Assembly: GCF_018145655.1 (NCBI RefSeq)
Contig: NZ_JAGSSY010000002.1
Span: 372,001 to 436,000, forward strand
Source: Campylobacter anatolicus
GTDB lineage: Bacteria > Campylobacterota > Campylobacteria > Campylobacterales > Campylobacteraceae
Reading direction: 5' to 3'
Length of the DNA: 64,000 nt
Shown: piece by piece, positions 25,833-35,744 of the stretch
How positions within the stretch are numbered: position 1 is the stretch's first letter
Layout of the letters: every line of letters starts with the position of its first letter
Made by a program: the position numbers and the translations under genes
Notes under the pieces: generated by a model
Told to the model about the DNA's origin: nothing
Database searches by the model: none
The model's input: the letters and a program-made list of their open reading frames with translations, nothing else

Positions 25833-27186
25833 TTTTGCAGCATATGTGAAGTATTCACGTCCAGGACCTCGTTACACAAGCTATCCAACCGCACCTGAGT
25901 TTAGTGATAAATTTTGCTATGATGATTATATAAACGAGCTTAAAAATCGTGATAAAGCCAGACCACTTTCGCTATATTTGCATCTACCGTTTTGCAGAAG
26001 TGCCTGTTATTTCTGTGGGTGTAACGTGATATATACGAGTAAAGAGGATAAAAAAGAGCGTTATATAGGATATATTGAACGTGAGCTTGAAATTTTATCC
26101 CACCATCTTGATACTTCTTCACCAGTGCTTCAGATGCACTTTGGTGGCGGGACTCCGACATTTTATAGTGCTGAGCAACTAGATCGGATTATAAATTTAA
26201 TAAAGGCAAAATTCCCAAATTTTTTACCAGAAGCTGAAGTTAGTTGCGAGATAGACCCACGCTTTTTAAATGAAGCTCAGCTTGATGTGCTAACTTCTCA
26301 TGGCTTTAATCGCATAAGTTACGGTGTGCAGGATTTTGACGAGAGAGTGCAAAAAGAAATTCATCGTATCCAACCATACGAAGTCACGCAAAATGCGGTA
26401 AATTTAGCACACAAAAAGGGTATAAGCTCTATAAATATGGATCTTATCTACGGACTGCCATATCAGAGCCTTGATAGCTTTAAACGCACCTTAGATTTAG
26501 CACTTACGCTTAGTCCTGATCGCTTTGCGGTATTTAACTACGCACATGTACCGTGGATTAAAAAGTCAATGCGTAAATTTGACGAGACGACTCTGCCAAG
26601 TCCGCAGATTAAGTTAGAAATTTTAAAATATACAGCCGAGTTTTTAACACAAAATGGCTATAAAATGATAGGTATGGATCATTTTGCAAAGCCTGATGAT
26701 GAGCTATTTGTAGCGTTAGAAAATGGTACTTTGCATAGAAATTTTCAAGGCTATACTACTAAAGGTGGAGCGGATTTAATAGGCATAGGAGTAACGAGTA
26801 TCGGTGAGGGCAAGAGGCATTATGCACAAAATTTCAAAGAGCTTGATGAGTATGAGGCTGCGATAGATGCTGGCCGGTTACCATATTTTAAAGGGATTTA
26901 TCTAAGTGATGATGACCTTATAAGAAAGAGTGTGATAATGAGCTTGATGAGTAACTTTGCTGTAGATATAAAGGCTATTGAAACTGAATTTAGTATTAAA
27001 TTTAGTGAATATTTTAAGAATGATTTAGCTGAGCTTAGTGAGTTAAGTGAGTTTGTTAAAATTACTGCAGATAGGATAAATGTAAATGAAACGGGAACAT
27101 TAATAATAAGAAATATAGCGATGTGTTTTGATGCGTATCTTAAAAAAATACCAGAGAATTTAAGAAGATTTTCAAAAACATTGTAA
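25825..27186 (+). CDS. hemN: Oxygen-independent coproporphyrinogen III oxidase
   Basis: Radical-SAM enzyme converting coproporphyrinogen III to protoporphyrinogen IX without oxygen. 453 residues. The cluster motif is [10 protein letters not shown] (about residues 54-63), including the extra Cys of true Hem[11 protein letters not shown] near the N-terminus and GGGTPTF are further HemN hallmarks that distinguish it from HemW-like proteins. It is the last gene of the hemB-argF run. Confidence 0.95.
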   Translation: MIDFAAYVKYSRPGPRYTSYPTAPEFSDKFCYDDYINELKNRDKARPLSLYLHLPFCRSACYFCGCNVIYTSKEDKKERYIGYIERELEILSHHLDTSSPVLQMHFGGGTPTFYSAEQLDRIINLIKAKFPNFLPEAEVSCEIDPRFLNEAQLDVLTSHGFNRISYGVQDFDERVQKEIHRIQPYEVTQNAVNLAHKKGISSINMDLIYGLPYQSLDSFKRTLDLALTLSPDRFAVFNYAHVPWIKKSMRKFDETTLPSPQIKLEILKYTAEFLTQNGYKMIGMDHFAKPDDELFVALENGTLHRNFQGYTTKGGADLIGIGVTSIGEGKRHYAQNFKELDEYEAAIDAGRLPYFKGIYLSDDDLIRKSVIMSLMSNFAVDIKAIETEFSIKFSEYFKNDLAELSELSEFVKITADRINVNETGTLIIRNIAMCFDAYLKKIPENLRRFSKTL

Positions 27187-27248
27187 AAATATTGTAAATT
27201 TTTTTATATATGCATTACAAATTAATAAAAAATTAAACAAGTGTTATA

Positions 27249-27254
27249 TATAAT
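27249..27254 (+). promoter_or_regulatory. Candidate -10 element for the Lap-like secretion locus
   Basis: TATAAT preceded by TA repeats, 39 bases before the first gene of the secretion locus. It follows a T-rich tract after hemN. Prediction only. Confidence 0.45.
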
Positions 27255-27293
27255 CCAAATGAAACAAAATTTTATAATTAAAGGAAGCTATGT

Positions 27294-29003
27294 ATGAAAA
27301 AAATGATTGCAATGAGTGCTTTGGTTGCAGCTACTGTTTTGTCTGCTCAAGATGTATCATATAGGATATTTTTGGGTACTTTTAGTAAGAGTGGCAATGA
27401 AGTCGGCATAAAAAGGATTGCTGATAAGATCAAAGATAAGATTGCCGGAGATTCTAGACTAAGCTCTGGTTTGTATACTACAAATAGTGGTCAGAGAATT
27501 TTATACGTTGATACAACTGCTATGAGCCAAGCTGAAGCAAACAGTATTTTGGCTGACTTTAAGAGAATGAATGGACATTCTGACGCATATATGAAGGAAA
27601 AAGAAGGTACTCCATCAATGGCTTTTAGTAGCGAGAGTGTAGATACTAAAGCACAAACAGAGACTACTACTGAGATGGCAGCATCAAACACTCAAACAGT
27701 AGATCCTATTCAAAATGGCACTTTGACACTAAATCAAGTAGTTAAAACTATATTGGCTGAAAATCCAGACTTAAAAGCAACCGAGTTTGCATATTTACAA
27801 GTTGGCAAAGATCTAAAAATAGCTAAAAATGCTTACTATCCTACACTTGATGCGTCTGTATCATATGGATACGAGAAAAAAAGACGTAGAGAAAATAAAA
27901 ACGAAAAGAGCAGAATAGGTGACGGTGAAGTTATGAACGGTAGCCTAACTTTAGTAGAAAATTTATATAATGGCGGAGCTGATAAGAATAGAATTAATTC
28001 CCAAAGTGCTCGTTTGGACTCAGCTGCTTATAGTGTAGCTCAAAAGGCTGATAGACTTGCTCTTGATACTGTAAATGCTTATATTGAAGTAATAAAGACT
28101 AAGAAAATTTTAGAGATTGAAGAACTAAATGTTAAAAATCACCAAGGAATTTATAATCAGATCAAAGAAAGAGCCCAATCAGGATATGGGGTAGCATCTG
28201 AAGAGCGTCAAGCTGGATCGAGATTTACACTGGCTCAATCAAACTACATAGCTGCTAAAAATAACTACGATGATGCGATATCTACATTTCAAAAGTTATA
28301 TGGAAAGCCAGTAGCTGCTGAAAATTTAGTAATGCCAGACTTTAATATACCACTTCCAGCAACAGAACAAGTAGTATACGATAAATCAATGCTTTGTAAT
28401 CCATCTTTGCTAGTTCAAAGATCAAATATCGCTATGGCTGAATCAGTGATAAAAGAGAAAAATGCACCATTTTTACCGAAAGTTGATCTAGTGGTATCTG
28501 GAACTCATGATGGCACCGATGTATTGTATAATCATTATAAAGAAGATACTTTTGATGCATTGGTAAGAGTAAATTATAACCTTTATAATAAAGGAAGCGA
28601 TAAGCTAGATAAAGAAAAGAGCCAACTAGCACTTCAACAAGAGCAACATACTATGGATAATTTAGTTAGAGGGCTTACGGAGGCACTTAAATTTTCTTGG
28701 CAGAACTACACATATTCACAAGAAAAAATGGCTTATCTAAATCAACACGTTGAATATGCAAAAGCTACACTTGATTCTTATCAAGATGAGTTTAGAATAG
28801 GTCGTCGCGATCTTATAAACCTACTTGATGCAGAGACTGAGTATAATACGGCCTTAAAAGAGATTATAAATACAGAGACAACTTTACTTTATGCAAAATA
28901 TAGAATACTTGATAATATGGGTATGATCTCAGATAGCTTTGAGCCAGGATTTGCAAAAAGATATATTCAAGGTGCTTGTAGCATACAAAATGATCTAAAG
29001 TAA
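27294..29003 (+). CDS. TolC-like outer membrane protein with N-terminal SPOR domain (LapE-like)
   Basis: Outer-membrane channel of the type I secretion system. 569 residues: signal peptide (1-18), a SPOR-like domain at about 22-105 (YRIFLGTFSKSG, then RILYVDTTAMSQAEA and a closing MNGHSDAYM), a Ser/Thr-rich linker, then a TolC domain from about 140 (LTLNQVVKTILAENPDLKA; DLINLLDAETEYNTA near the end). SPOR domains bind denuded peptidoglycan, often at the division site. It opens a run of eight same-strand genes with gaps of 12 bases or less or small overlaps. Confidence 0.88.
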   Translation: MKKMIAMSALVAATVLSAQDVSYRIFLGTFSKSGNEVGIKRIADKIKDKIAGDSRLSSGLYTTNSGQRILYVDTTAMSQAEANSILADFKRMNGHSDAYMKEKEGTPSMAFSSESVDTKAQTETTTEMAASNTQTVDPIQNGTLTLNQVVKTILAENPDLKATEFAYLQVGKDLKIAKNAYYPTLDASVSYGYEKKRRRENKNEKSRIGDGEVMNGSLTLVENLYNGGADKNRINSQSARLDSAAYSVAQKADRLALDTVNAYIEVIKTKKILEIEELNVKNHQGIYNQIKERAQSGYGVASEERQAGSRFTLAQSNYIAAKNNYDDAISTFQKLYGKPVAAENLVMPDFNIPLPATEQVVYDKSMLCNPSLLVQRSNIAMAESVIKEKNAPFLPKVDLVVSGTHDGTDVLYNHYKEDTFDALVRVNYNLYNKGSDKLDKEKSQLALQQEQHTMDNLVRGLTEALKFSWQNYTYSQEKMAYLNQHVEYAKATLDSYQDEFRIGRRDLINLLDAETEYNTALKEIINTETTLLYAKYRILDNMGMISDSFEPGFAKRYIQGACSIQNDLK

Positions 29004-29006
29004 TAA

Positions 29007-29654
29007 ATGATAAAAAAACTAATAAGAGTGCTAATAGTTGGCACTCTTTTGTTTTCATTAAATTCTATTGCTGATTTTATAAAAAATGCTACTATTAAAA
29101 AAATGGAGCGAATTTATGGTGATAGTGCTAGACGAAGAGTTGTTGCCTTAAATGCCCTTATGGCATCACTTTCAAGTGCAACCGAACAAGATAAGCTTGT
29201 AAAGGTAAATGATTTTTTTAACTCCCTTAGATGGGCTTCTGATATGGAAGTTTGGAGGCAAAAGGACTACTGGGCAACGAGAATGGAATTTCTAGGAAAA
29301 GGTGCAGGAGACTGCGAAGATTATGTCATAGCGAAATATTTTACACTTAAACAACTTGGTGTCCCAACTAGTAAATTGTATTTTACATATGTAAAAGCCA
29401 TTAAATACAATCAGGCTCATATGGTGCTTTCTTATTATGATACGCCAAAATCAATACCACTAATTTTAGATAATATAAATGGCAAAATAAAGATCGCAAC
29501 ACAAAGAACAGATCTTCTTCCCGTATATAGTTTTAATGGTGATTCACTATTTTTAGCGAAGCAAGAGGGGCTCGGGCAAGCTGTGCCGGGTGGCAATAAA
29601 AAACAAAATCCAAAGTGGATAGAGCTGATGGATAAAATGGAAAAAGAGGACTAA
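29007..29654 (+). CDS. LapG-like periplasmic cysteine protease (BTLCP family)
   Basis: 215 residues with an N-terminal signal/anchor. The transglutaminase-like catalytic triad is visible as Cys103 (GAGDCEDY), His138 (NQAHMVL) and Asp155 (PLILDNING), the same order as in LapG. LapG cuts the N-terminal retention module of a giant adhesin and releases it from the outer membrane when c-di-GMP is low. The LapD-like gene follows immediately (stop and start overlap by one base), the usual pairing. Confidence 0.88.
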   Translation: MIKKLIRVLIVGTLLFSLNSIADFIKNATIKKMERIYGDSARRRVVALNALMASLSSATEQDKLVKVNDFFNSLRWASDMEVWRQKDYWATRMEFLGKGAGDCEDYVIAKYFTLKQLGVPTSKLYFTYVKAIKYNQAHMVLSYYDTPKSIPLILDNINGKIKIATQRTDLLPVYSFNGDSLFLAKQEGLGQAVPGGNKKQNPKWIELMDKMEKED

Positions 29655-31603
29655 TGACACTATTTAAACAGATTATGTTGGCCGTGATGGCTTTTTGTTT
29701 TATGATATTTGTTGCAGTTGGGTATTTAAATTTTAAGAGTTTAAATAATTATATAAACGATCAGCTTAGCATAAATGCACGACATACGGCAAATTCATTA
29801 GGGCTTTCTCTTAAACCAGTGCTTGATCCAGATGATCTTTCTATGGCTGAAACGATGATAAATTCGATGTTTGATAGTGGGTATTATAGCCTGATAAAAC
29901 TTGACGATGTCGATGGCAAAACCTTAGTGGAGAGCTCACAGGAGATTGTTGTCGATGGTGTTCCTGAGTGGTTTTTAAAATTTGCTAAATTTACAGCACC
30001 AGTTGAGAGTAGCGAGATAATGACTGGCTGGGCTAAATTTGGTACGCTTTACGTTCAAAGCAATACAGGACTTGCATATATTGGTCTTTATTCTAATATG
30101 AAATATATATCTGAGTTTTTAGTTGTGATGATGATGATTGCTCTTGTGGTAACATATTTTGGATTAAAGATTATATTTAGACCGTTAAACAATGTACAAA
30201 AACAAGCTGAAGCGATACTTGATAATAAATTTTTAATCCAAGAAAAAATTCCATTTACAACTGATCTTAAGCAGATGGTGCTTGCTATGAACTCTATGGT
30301 TGCAAAGGTTAAGGATATATTTGAGCGAGAGGCACAAACACTTGATAAATACCAAGAGTTGCTTTATAAAGATAGCATAAGCGGTGTTTATAATAGACGA
30401 TATTTTCAGACTAAATTTAGTGAGTATCATGCAAGTGAGGAGTATTCAAGTGGTGTTTTAGTGCTTATAAGCTTTAAGGGGCTTGTAAATTTAAAGAGAA
30501 CTTTAGGCTTTGAAAAGTGGCAAGAGCTGATTATAAAGATTGCTCAAAAACTAAATGATTGTGTAAGTGAAAGTAGACATAGTGCCGTTGTATCAAGATT
30601 AAACGATAATGATTTTGCAATTTTGATACCTAGCACAAACGTAGATAGTACTATAAATTTAGTCCAAGATATAACAGAAAATATAAAAGAAATTTATAAA
30701 AATTTTGATATAAATGATAACGAACATTCACAAAATTCAGCCGTCGTTGCATATACTCCGCAAAGCGATCTAAAGACGCTCCTTACAACTGCTGACGTTA
30801 CTTTGGCTTCAGCTCGTTTGATAGGAAGCTTTGAGTATAAAATTTTTAAGGATGATACAAATGCACTGATAATTGGCAAAGAGAAATATCGTGACTTAAT
30901 CGCTAAATCTATGCAAAATGATATGTTTAAATTTGCAGCTCAAAAGGTAGTATTTGGTAGTGAAAATTTTGAGCATTTTGAGCTTTATTTACGTCTTGTC
31001 GACAAAAATGGTAAGTGGCAGATGGCATCATATTTTATGCCGATGGTAAATGAACTTGAGCTTAGTGCTACGCTTGATTTGCATATACTAAATAGAATAG
31101 CTCAAATTTTACCAAATAAAATTCTCCCACAAACATCTTTAGCAATAAATTTAGGCAAAGAGATCTTAAACTCAGACGATAGCTTTTATAAACTTGAATC
31201 AGCCCTTAAAAAGATCGCAGCAAATTCTAAATTTAAAAACTATATAGAAATTCCAAATAAAGATGATATTAGTATGCAAAGTGTTATTAAACTGACTAAA
31301 AAACTTAAAGAATTTGGTTTTGGTTTTGGTTTTGATCATTTTAGTATTGATGCAAAAAGTATAGAGAAATTAAAAGAACTTAATCCAGATTATGTTAAAA
31401 TACAAGCAGCAAATATCATTGACTTTTTTAGCGATGAGAGCAGTGTCCAAACAAGGCAGTCGCTTGAGATTATTATGAGCTCAAAAGAGATTAAGCTTAT
31501 CGCGATTGGTGTTGAGAGTGAAGAGCAAAAAGATAGACTTATAAAACTTGGTATAACAAATTTACAAGGTATGTTTATAGATGAGATTAAAAATATTGGA
31601 TAA
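29654..31603 (+). CDS. LapD-like c-di-GMP receptor with degenerate GGDEF and EAL domains
   Basis: 649-residue inner-membrane protein: span at about 7-27, periplasmic LapD/MoxY-type domain to about 153, second span at about 154-175, HAMP (RPLNNVQKQAEAIL), GGDEF-like domain (240-400) and EAL-like domain (about 410-649). The GGDEF signature is RLNDNDFAIL, lacking the GG, so it should not make c-di-GMP. EAL is replaced by ELYLRL and the usual DDFGTG by DHFSID, so hydrolysis is unlikely. Trp126 in MTGWAKFG matches the GW loop that holds LapG in Pseudomonas. This is the expected make-up of a receptor that sequesters the protease when c-di-GMP is bound. Confidence 0.88.
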   Translation: MTLFKQIMLAVMAFCFMIFVAVGYLNFKSLNNYINDQLSINARHTANSLGLSLKPVLDPDDLSMAETMINSMFDSGYYSLIKLDDVDGKTLVESSQEIVVDGVPEWFLKFAKFTAPVESSEIMTGWAKFGTLYVQSNTGLAYIGLYSNMKYISEFLVVMMMIALVVTYFGLKIIFRPLNNVQKQAEAILDNKFLIQEKIPFTTDLKQMVLAMNSMVAKVKDIFEREAQTLDKYQELLYKDSISGVYNRRYFQTKFSEYHASEEYSSGVLVLISFKGLVNLKRTLGFEKWQELIIKIAQKLNDCVSESRHSAVVSRLNDNDFAILIPSTNVDSTINLVQDITENIKEIYKNFDINDNEHSQNSAVVAYTPQSDLKTLLTTADVTLASARLIGSFEYKIFKDDTNALIIGKEKYRDLIAKSMQNDMFKFAAQKVVFGSENFEHFELYLRLVDKNGKWQMASYFMPMVNELELSATLDLHILNRIAQILPNKILPQTSLAINLGKEILNSDDSFYKLESALKKIAANSKFKNYIEIPNKDDISMQSVIKLTKKLKEFGFGFGFDHFSIDAKSIEKLKELNPDYVKIQAANIIDFFSDESSVQTRQSLEIIMSSKEIKLIAIGVESEEQKDRLIKLGITNLQGMFIDEIKNIG

Positions 31604-31606
31604 AAA

Positions 31607-33745
31607 ATGCAAAATGAAAAGATAAAAGACGAGTTGCTTGAATGTTTAGTAATATTTACTAAACTGCATAATAACCCATATAGTGCAGATGCCCTTACCA
31701 TTGGACTTCCAGTGCAAGAAGGTGAAGAGATTGAGCTATTTTCTTTAAATGGTTCAAAGTCATTATTTTCTCGTGCAGCAGCAAGAGCTGGATTTGTTTC
31801 GACACTTGTTAGGAAGCAGATAGATGAGATTTCTCCGCTTGTTCTGCCTTGTATACTTATGCTACGTGGTAAACGTGCTTGTATATTACAGAGTATAAGT
31901 CCTGATAGGACCAAAGCGACTATTATTACGCCAGATATATCAACTGGAACTAGCACTATTGATATTGATCAGCTAAAAGAAGAGCATTTAGGCTATGCAT
32001 ACTATCTAAAACGCGAATTTGTCCCAGAGGACAATAGTTCGACACATCTAATAGATGCTGGAAAAGATCATTGGTTCTGGGGTACTTTAAAGCGTTCAAG
32101 AAAAATTTATTTTGATGTTATTTTAGCCAGTCTTGTTATAAATTTATTTGTTCTAGCCAGTCCACTTTTTACAATGAATGTTTATGATCGTGTTGTGCCA
32201 AATAACGCAATAGAAACGCTTTGGGTTCTTGCACTTGGCGTAGTTGTTGTTTACGGTATAGATTTATTTTTAAAATTTGTCCGCTCGTATTTTTTAGAAG
32301 TTGCTGGTAAAAAGAGCGACATTATAATGAGTTCAATGCTATTTGAGCGGGTTATGGATATGAAATTTAGCAATAAACCAAAGTCTGTAGGATCATTTGC
32401 TAGTAACTTAAAAGAATTTGATACTGTTAGAAATTTCTTCTCATCGGCCTCTATCGCGGCATTAGTTGATCTCCCATTTGCTGTTATTTTTTTAGCAGTT
32501 ACATATTTTATAGGCGGATATTTAGTTGTTGTGCCAGTGATAACAATCCTGATTATCTTATGTTATACATTTTTTATAAAAGATTCACTTCAAAATGCGA
32601 TAAAAAGCACATTTGAAGCATCTGCTAAGAAAAATGGAATTTTGATAGAGAGTTTGAGCGGACTTGAGACTATAAAGACACTTGGTGCTAGTGGGCACGT
32701 CCAGTGGAGCTGGGAGGAGGCGACTGGTGAGATAGCAAATCGTAGCATAAAATCAAAAATGATAACAACTTCGATCACAACAATAACGTCATTTTTGGTG
32801 CAGCTAAACACTATTGCCATTATTGTTCTTGGTGTGTATATGATAAAAGAGACTGAGCTTACGATGGGAGGGCTTATTGCTGCCGTTATGCTTAGCTCAC
32901 GAGCGATCGCTCCTATGGGGCAAGTAGCGGCATTGGCTGCAAATTTTGAACAGACTAAAAATGCATATGAAAGCCTTAGTAAAATTATGCAGATGCCAGT
33001 TGAGCGTCCAGAAGGTAAAAAGTTTGTCAGACGAAATTCCTTTGATGGTAAGATAGAATTTAAAAATGTTAGCTTTACATACCCAGAAACTACAAAAGGC
33101 TCGTTGGATCGCGTTAGTTTTGTTATTCAACCTGGTGAAAAAGTCGGTATAATAGGCAAAAACGGCTCTGGTAAAACCACACTTCAAAAGCTTATTTTGG
33201 GTCTTTATTCTCCTACAGAAGGCTCTGTTTTGATAGATGGTATCGATATAAATCAGATCGATCCAGCCGATCTAAGACGCAATATTGGCTATGTGCCACA
33301 AGATGTTATACTATTTAAAGGCACAGTTCGTGAAAATATCGTACAAAAAGCACCATATGTTGATGATATGCAGATTATTAAAGCCGCAAAAATAAGCGGT
33401 GTCGATGAGTATATAAATGCTCATCCACTTGGATTTGATATGCCTGTGCTTGAACGTGGCGATGGTATAAGCGGTGGACAACGTCAAAGTATTGCCGTGG
33501 CAAGGGCATTTTTGCTGAATAGTCCAATTATATTGCTTGATGAGCCAACAAATTCGCTGGATAATACTGTAGAAAATAAATTAAAGCAAAATTTAAAAGC
33601 AAGTATGGCAAATAAGACGATGTTGCTTATAACGCATAGGATGTCATTGCTTGACCTAGTCGATCGATTAATCGTGATAGATAATGGCAAAATCTTGCTT
33701 GATGGCTCAAGAGATGAAGTATTACAAAAGCTTAGTGGGAAATAA
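31607..33745 (+). CDS. Type I secretion ABC transporter (LapB-like)
   Basis: 712-residue permease-ATPase. The N-terminal ~130 residues form a C39-like domain without the catalytic Cys, used for substrate docking in RTX adhesin exporters. About five to six spans lie between 165 and 430. ATPase motifs: Walker A GIIGKNGSGKTT, signature ISGGQRQS, Walker B IILLDEPTNSLD, switch His in LITHRMS. Energises export of a long unfolded protein through the HlyD-like and TolC-like partners encoded on either side. Confidence 0.92.
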   Translation: MQNEKIKDELLECLVIFTKLHNNPYSADALTIGLPVQEGEEIELFSLNGSKSLFSRAAARAGFVSTLVRKQIDEISPLVLPCILMLRGKRACILQSISPDRTKATIITPDISTGTSTIDIDQLKEEHLGYAYYLKREFVPEDNSSTHLIDAGKDHWFWGTLKRSRKIYFDVILASLVINLFVLASPLFTMNVYDRVVPNNAIETLWVLALGVVVVYGIDLFLKFVRSYFLEVAGKKSDIIMSSMLFERVMDMKFSNKPKSVGSFASNLKEFDTVRNFFSSASIAALVDLPFAVIFLAVTYFIGGYLVVVPVITILIILCYTFFIKDSLQNAIKSTFEASAKKNGILIESLSGLETIKTLGASGHVQWSWEEATGEIANRSIKSKMITTSITTITSFLVQLNTIAIIVLGVYMIKETELTMGGLIAAVMLSSRAIAPMGQVAALAANFEQTKNAYESLSKIMQMPVERPEGKKFVRRNSFDGKIEFKNVSFTYPETTKGSLDRVSFVIQPGEKVGIIGKNGSGKTTLQKLILGLYSPTEGSVLIDGIDINQIDPADLRRNIGYVPQDVILFKGTVRENIVQKAPYVDDMQIIKAAKISGVDEYINAHPLGFDMPVLERGDGISGGQRQSIAVARAFLLNSPIILLDEPTNSLDNTVENKLKQNLKASMANKTMLLITHRMSLLDLVDRLIVIDNGKILLDGSRDEVLQKLSGK

Positions 33746-33747
33746 CA

Positions 33748-35223
33748 ATGAGTGAAGAGATAAAAAATAACGAAAATCAGCCATCTGAAGTGACACAAGA
33801 TCAAGATAGTCAAAAACTGCAGCTAGACGTGTCAGAGCGTGAAAGAATAGGCAATAATGTTTATAACGCCGTAAAAGATATTAGGGCTGGATTGCAAACA
33901 AAAGGGTACGACTCACAAGATCTTAAATTTATGTCAAGTCTTTCTGAGGCAGTTTTGGCAAAAACGCCATCAAATTCTAAGAAAATTTTATATACGGTTG
34001 CATTTACCTGCTTTTGGCTAATACTTTGGGCTTCATATGCCGAGATAGATGAGATAACACGTGGCAATGGCAAGATCATACCATCTGGTAAAAATCAAGC
34101 CATTCAAAACCTTGAAGGCGGTATTGTAGAGGCAATTTTAGTCAAAGAGGGTGACGAGGTTAAAAAAGATCAGGTTATATTGCGTCTAGATAATAAAAAT
34201 TTTTCAAGTAGTTATGGCGAATCCAAGCTAAGACTTGATGAGCTTCAAGCTAAATTTTTAAGGCTTGATGCAGAGGCTAATGATAAAGTGTTTGAATACA
34301 ATGCGACGCGTGATACAAATAATTCAAAAGCGATAATGTATGAGCTTAGTTTATATCACTCAAATATGGCTCAACTTGATGAGCAAGTTGGCATACTTTC
34401 AGAGCAAATTCGTCAGCGTCAAAGTGAGCTAAATGAGCTTTATAATAAAATATCACAGACTCAAACAAGTTATAGCCTTATGCTTAAAGAGAAAGATATA
34501 ATGGATCCGATATTTAAAAAAGGTCTTGTAAGTGAGGTTGAGTACCTTCAACTGCAAAGGCAATTAAGTGGTTTAAAGGGTGAACTTGATGCTGCAAGAC
34601 TATCGGTACCACGTGTGGAATCAACCATAAAAGAGGCACAAAATAAAATAACCGAAAGTAAACTTGCATTTAAAAACAATGCTAAAAAAGAACTAAATGA
34701 AGTTTCAGCAGAGATAGCTAGGATAAACGAATCGCAGATAAATTTAAGCGATAGAGTCGAGCGAACATATGTACGTTCACCTGTAAATGGTATCGTTAGT
34801 AAGTTGATGGTGCATACTGTTTCTGGTGTTATAAAACCAGGTGAGAGCATTGCTGAGATAGTGCCACTTGAAGATAAGCTAGTCGCAGAAGTCAAAGTCA
34901 AACCTGCCGATGTTGCATTTTTGCGTCCTGGATTACCAACTGTTGTTAAATTTACAGCGTATGATTTTAGTATTTATGGTGGCTTAGATGGCAACGTAAC
35001 ACAGATAAGTGCCGATACTGAAACAGATGAAAAGACCGGAGAGAGTTACTATCTAGTGCGTATAGAGACTGAGAAAAACTATCTTGGCAGTGAGGCAAAG
35101 CCACTTCGTATAAAGGTTGGTATGATAGTTTCGGCTGATATTATTACTGGCAAGAAAACGATACTTGATTATTTACTAAAACCTATATTAAAAGCAAAGC
35201 ATAATGCATTAACGGAGAGGTAA
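33748..35223 (+). CDS. HlyD-family membrane fusion protein (LapC-like)
   Basis: Periplasmic adaptor linking the ABC transporter to TolC. 491 residues: long cytoplasmic N-terminus (about 75), one span (about 78-95, LYTVAFTCFWLILWASY), biotinyl-lipoyl half-motif GKNQAIQNLEGGIVEAI, a long coiled coil (about 145-330), and the closing lipoyl/beta-barrel part VRSPVNGIVSKL. It starts 2 bases after the transporter gene. Type I secretion adaptors, unlike efflux ones, have this N-terminal cytoplasmic tail. Confidence 0.92.
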   Translation: MSEEIKNNENQPSEVTQDQDSQKLQLDVSERERIGNNVYNAVKDIRAGLQTKGYDSQDLKFMSSLSEAVLAKTPSNSKKILYTVAFTCFWLILWASYAEIDEITRGNGKIIPSGKNQAIQNLEGGIVEAILVKEGDEVKKDQVILRLDNKNFSSSYGESKLRLDELQAKFLRLDAEANDKVFEYNATRDTNNSKAIMYELSLYHSNMAQLDEQVGILSEQIRQRQSELNELYNKISQTQTSYSLMLKEKDIMDPIFKKGLVSEVEYLQLQRQLSGLKGELDAARLSVPRVESTIKEAQNKITESKLAFKNNAKKELNEVSAEIARINESQINLSDRVERTYVRSPVNGIVSKLMVHTVSGVIKPGESIAEIVPLEDKLVAEVKVKPADVAFLRPGLPTVVKFTAYDFSIYGGLDGNVTQISADTETDEKTGESYYLVRIETEKNYLGSEAKPLRIKVGMIVSADIITGKKTILDYLLKPILKAKHNALTER

Positions 35224-35732
35224 TGGTAGATTCAAAAAATGCTTATTATGATGGTTGTTTTTCAACATATAAGATATTACCAACAAGAAGCATAGAAAAT
35301 TTTGTCATCATTCAAAATAGTGAAATTTGTGATCTAGTTAGTGATGAGATAGAGCAGTTTATTTTCGCTGATTGCACTAAAAATTTTTATCAAATCTCTG
35401 ATATACAAAGAGATGTTTGGTCTATTGACACAGATGAGATAAAAATTGAAGATAAGATCATAAAAAGCATAAAAATAGTCATAAAAGGCTACAACGAGAC
35501 TAATGATAATTTTAAATTTGATCTCGATAATCTTACTTTAAATGTGCCATATCGATACGCTATAACAAATGATAGCTTTGAAATGAGTATATTTTTAGAT
35601 ACAGATAGGGATAGTGTAGTGTCGTTTTTGTCAACACTCGAATGTGATTTTGATTCAAAAATTAATAGTAATAAAAATATTATTATATACATAAATGATA
35701 AAATAGTGTATAATAAAATATTTACAAATTAA
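35223..35732 (+). CDS. Unknown protein inside the Lap-like locus
   Basis: 169 residues, acidic and beta-rich (KIIKSIKIVIKGYNETND), with no signal peptide or span. Its ATG overlaps the adaptor's stop by one base and it has no recognised family. Being locked into this operon suggests a role in secretion or in its control, for example a cytoplasmic partner of the transporter or the regulator next to it. Its base composition is more AT-rich than that of the neighbouring secretion genes. Confidence 0.7.
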   Translation: MVDSKNAYYDGCFSTYKILPTRSIENFVIIQNSEICDLVSDEIEQFIFADCTKNFYQISDIQRDVWSIDTDEIKIEDKIIKSIKIVIKGYNETNDNFKFDLDNLTLNVPYRYAITNDSFEMSIFLDTDRDSVVSFLSTLECDFDSKINSNKNIIIYINDKIVYNKIFTN

Positions 35733-35744
35733 GGAAGATAAAAG

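Noticed and set aside
31390-31956. 188-codon open frame on the minus strand
   Set aside because: Antisense across the end of the LapD-like gene and the start of the transporter; Ser/Ile-rich shadow translation without family features.
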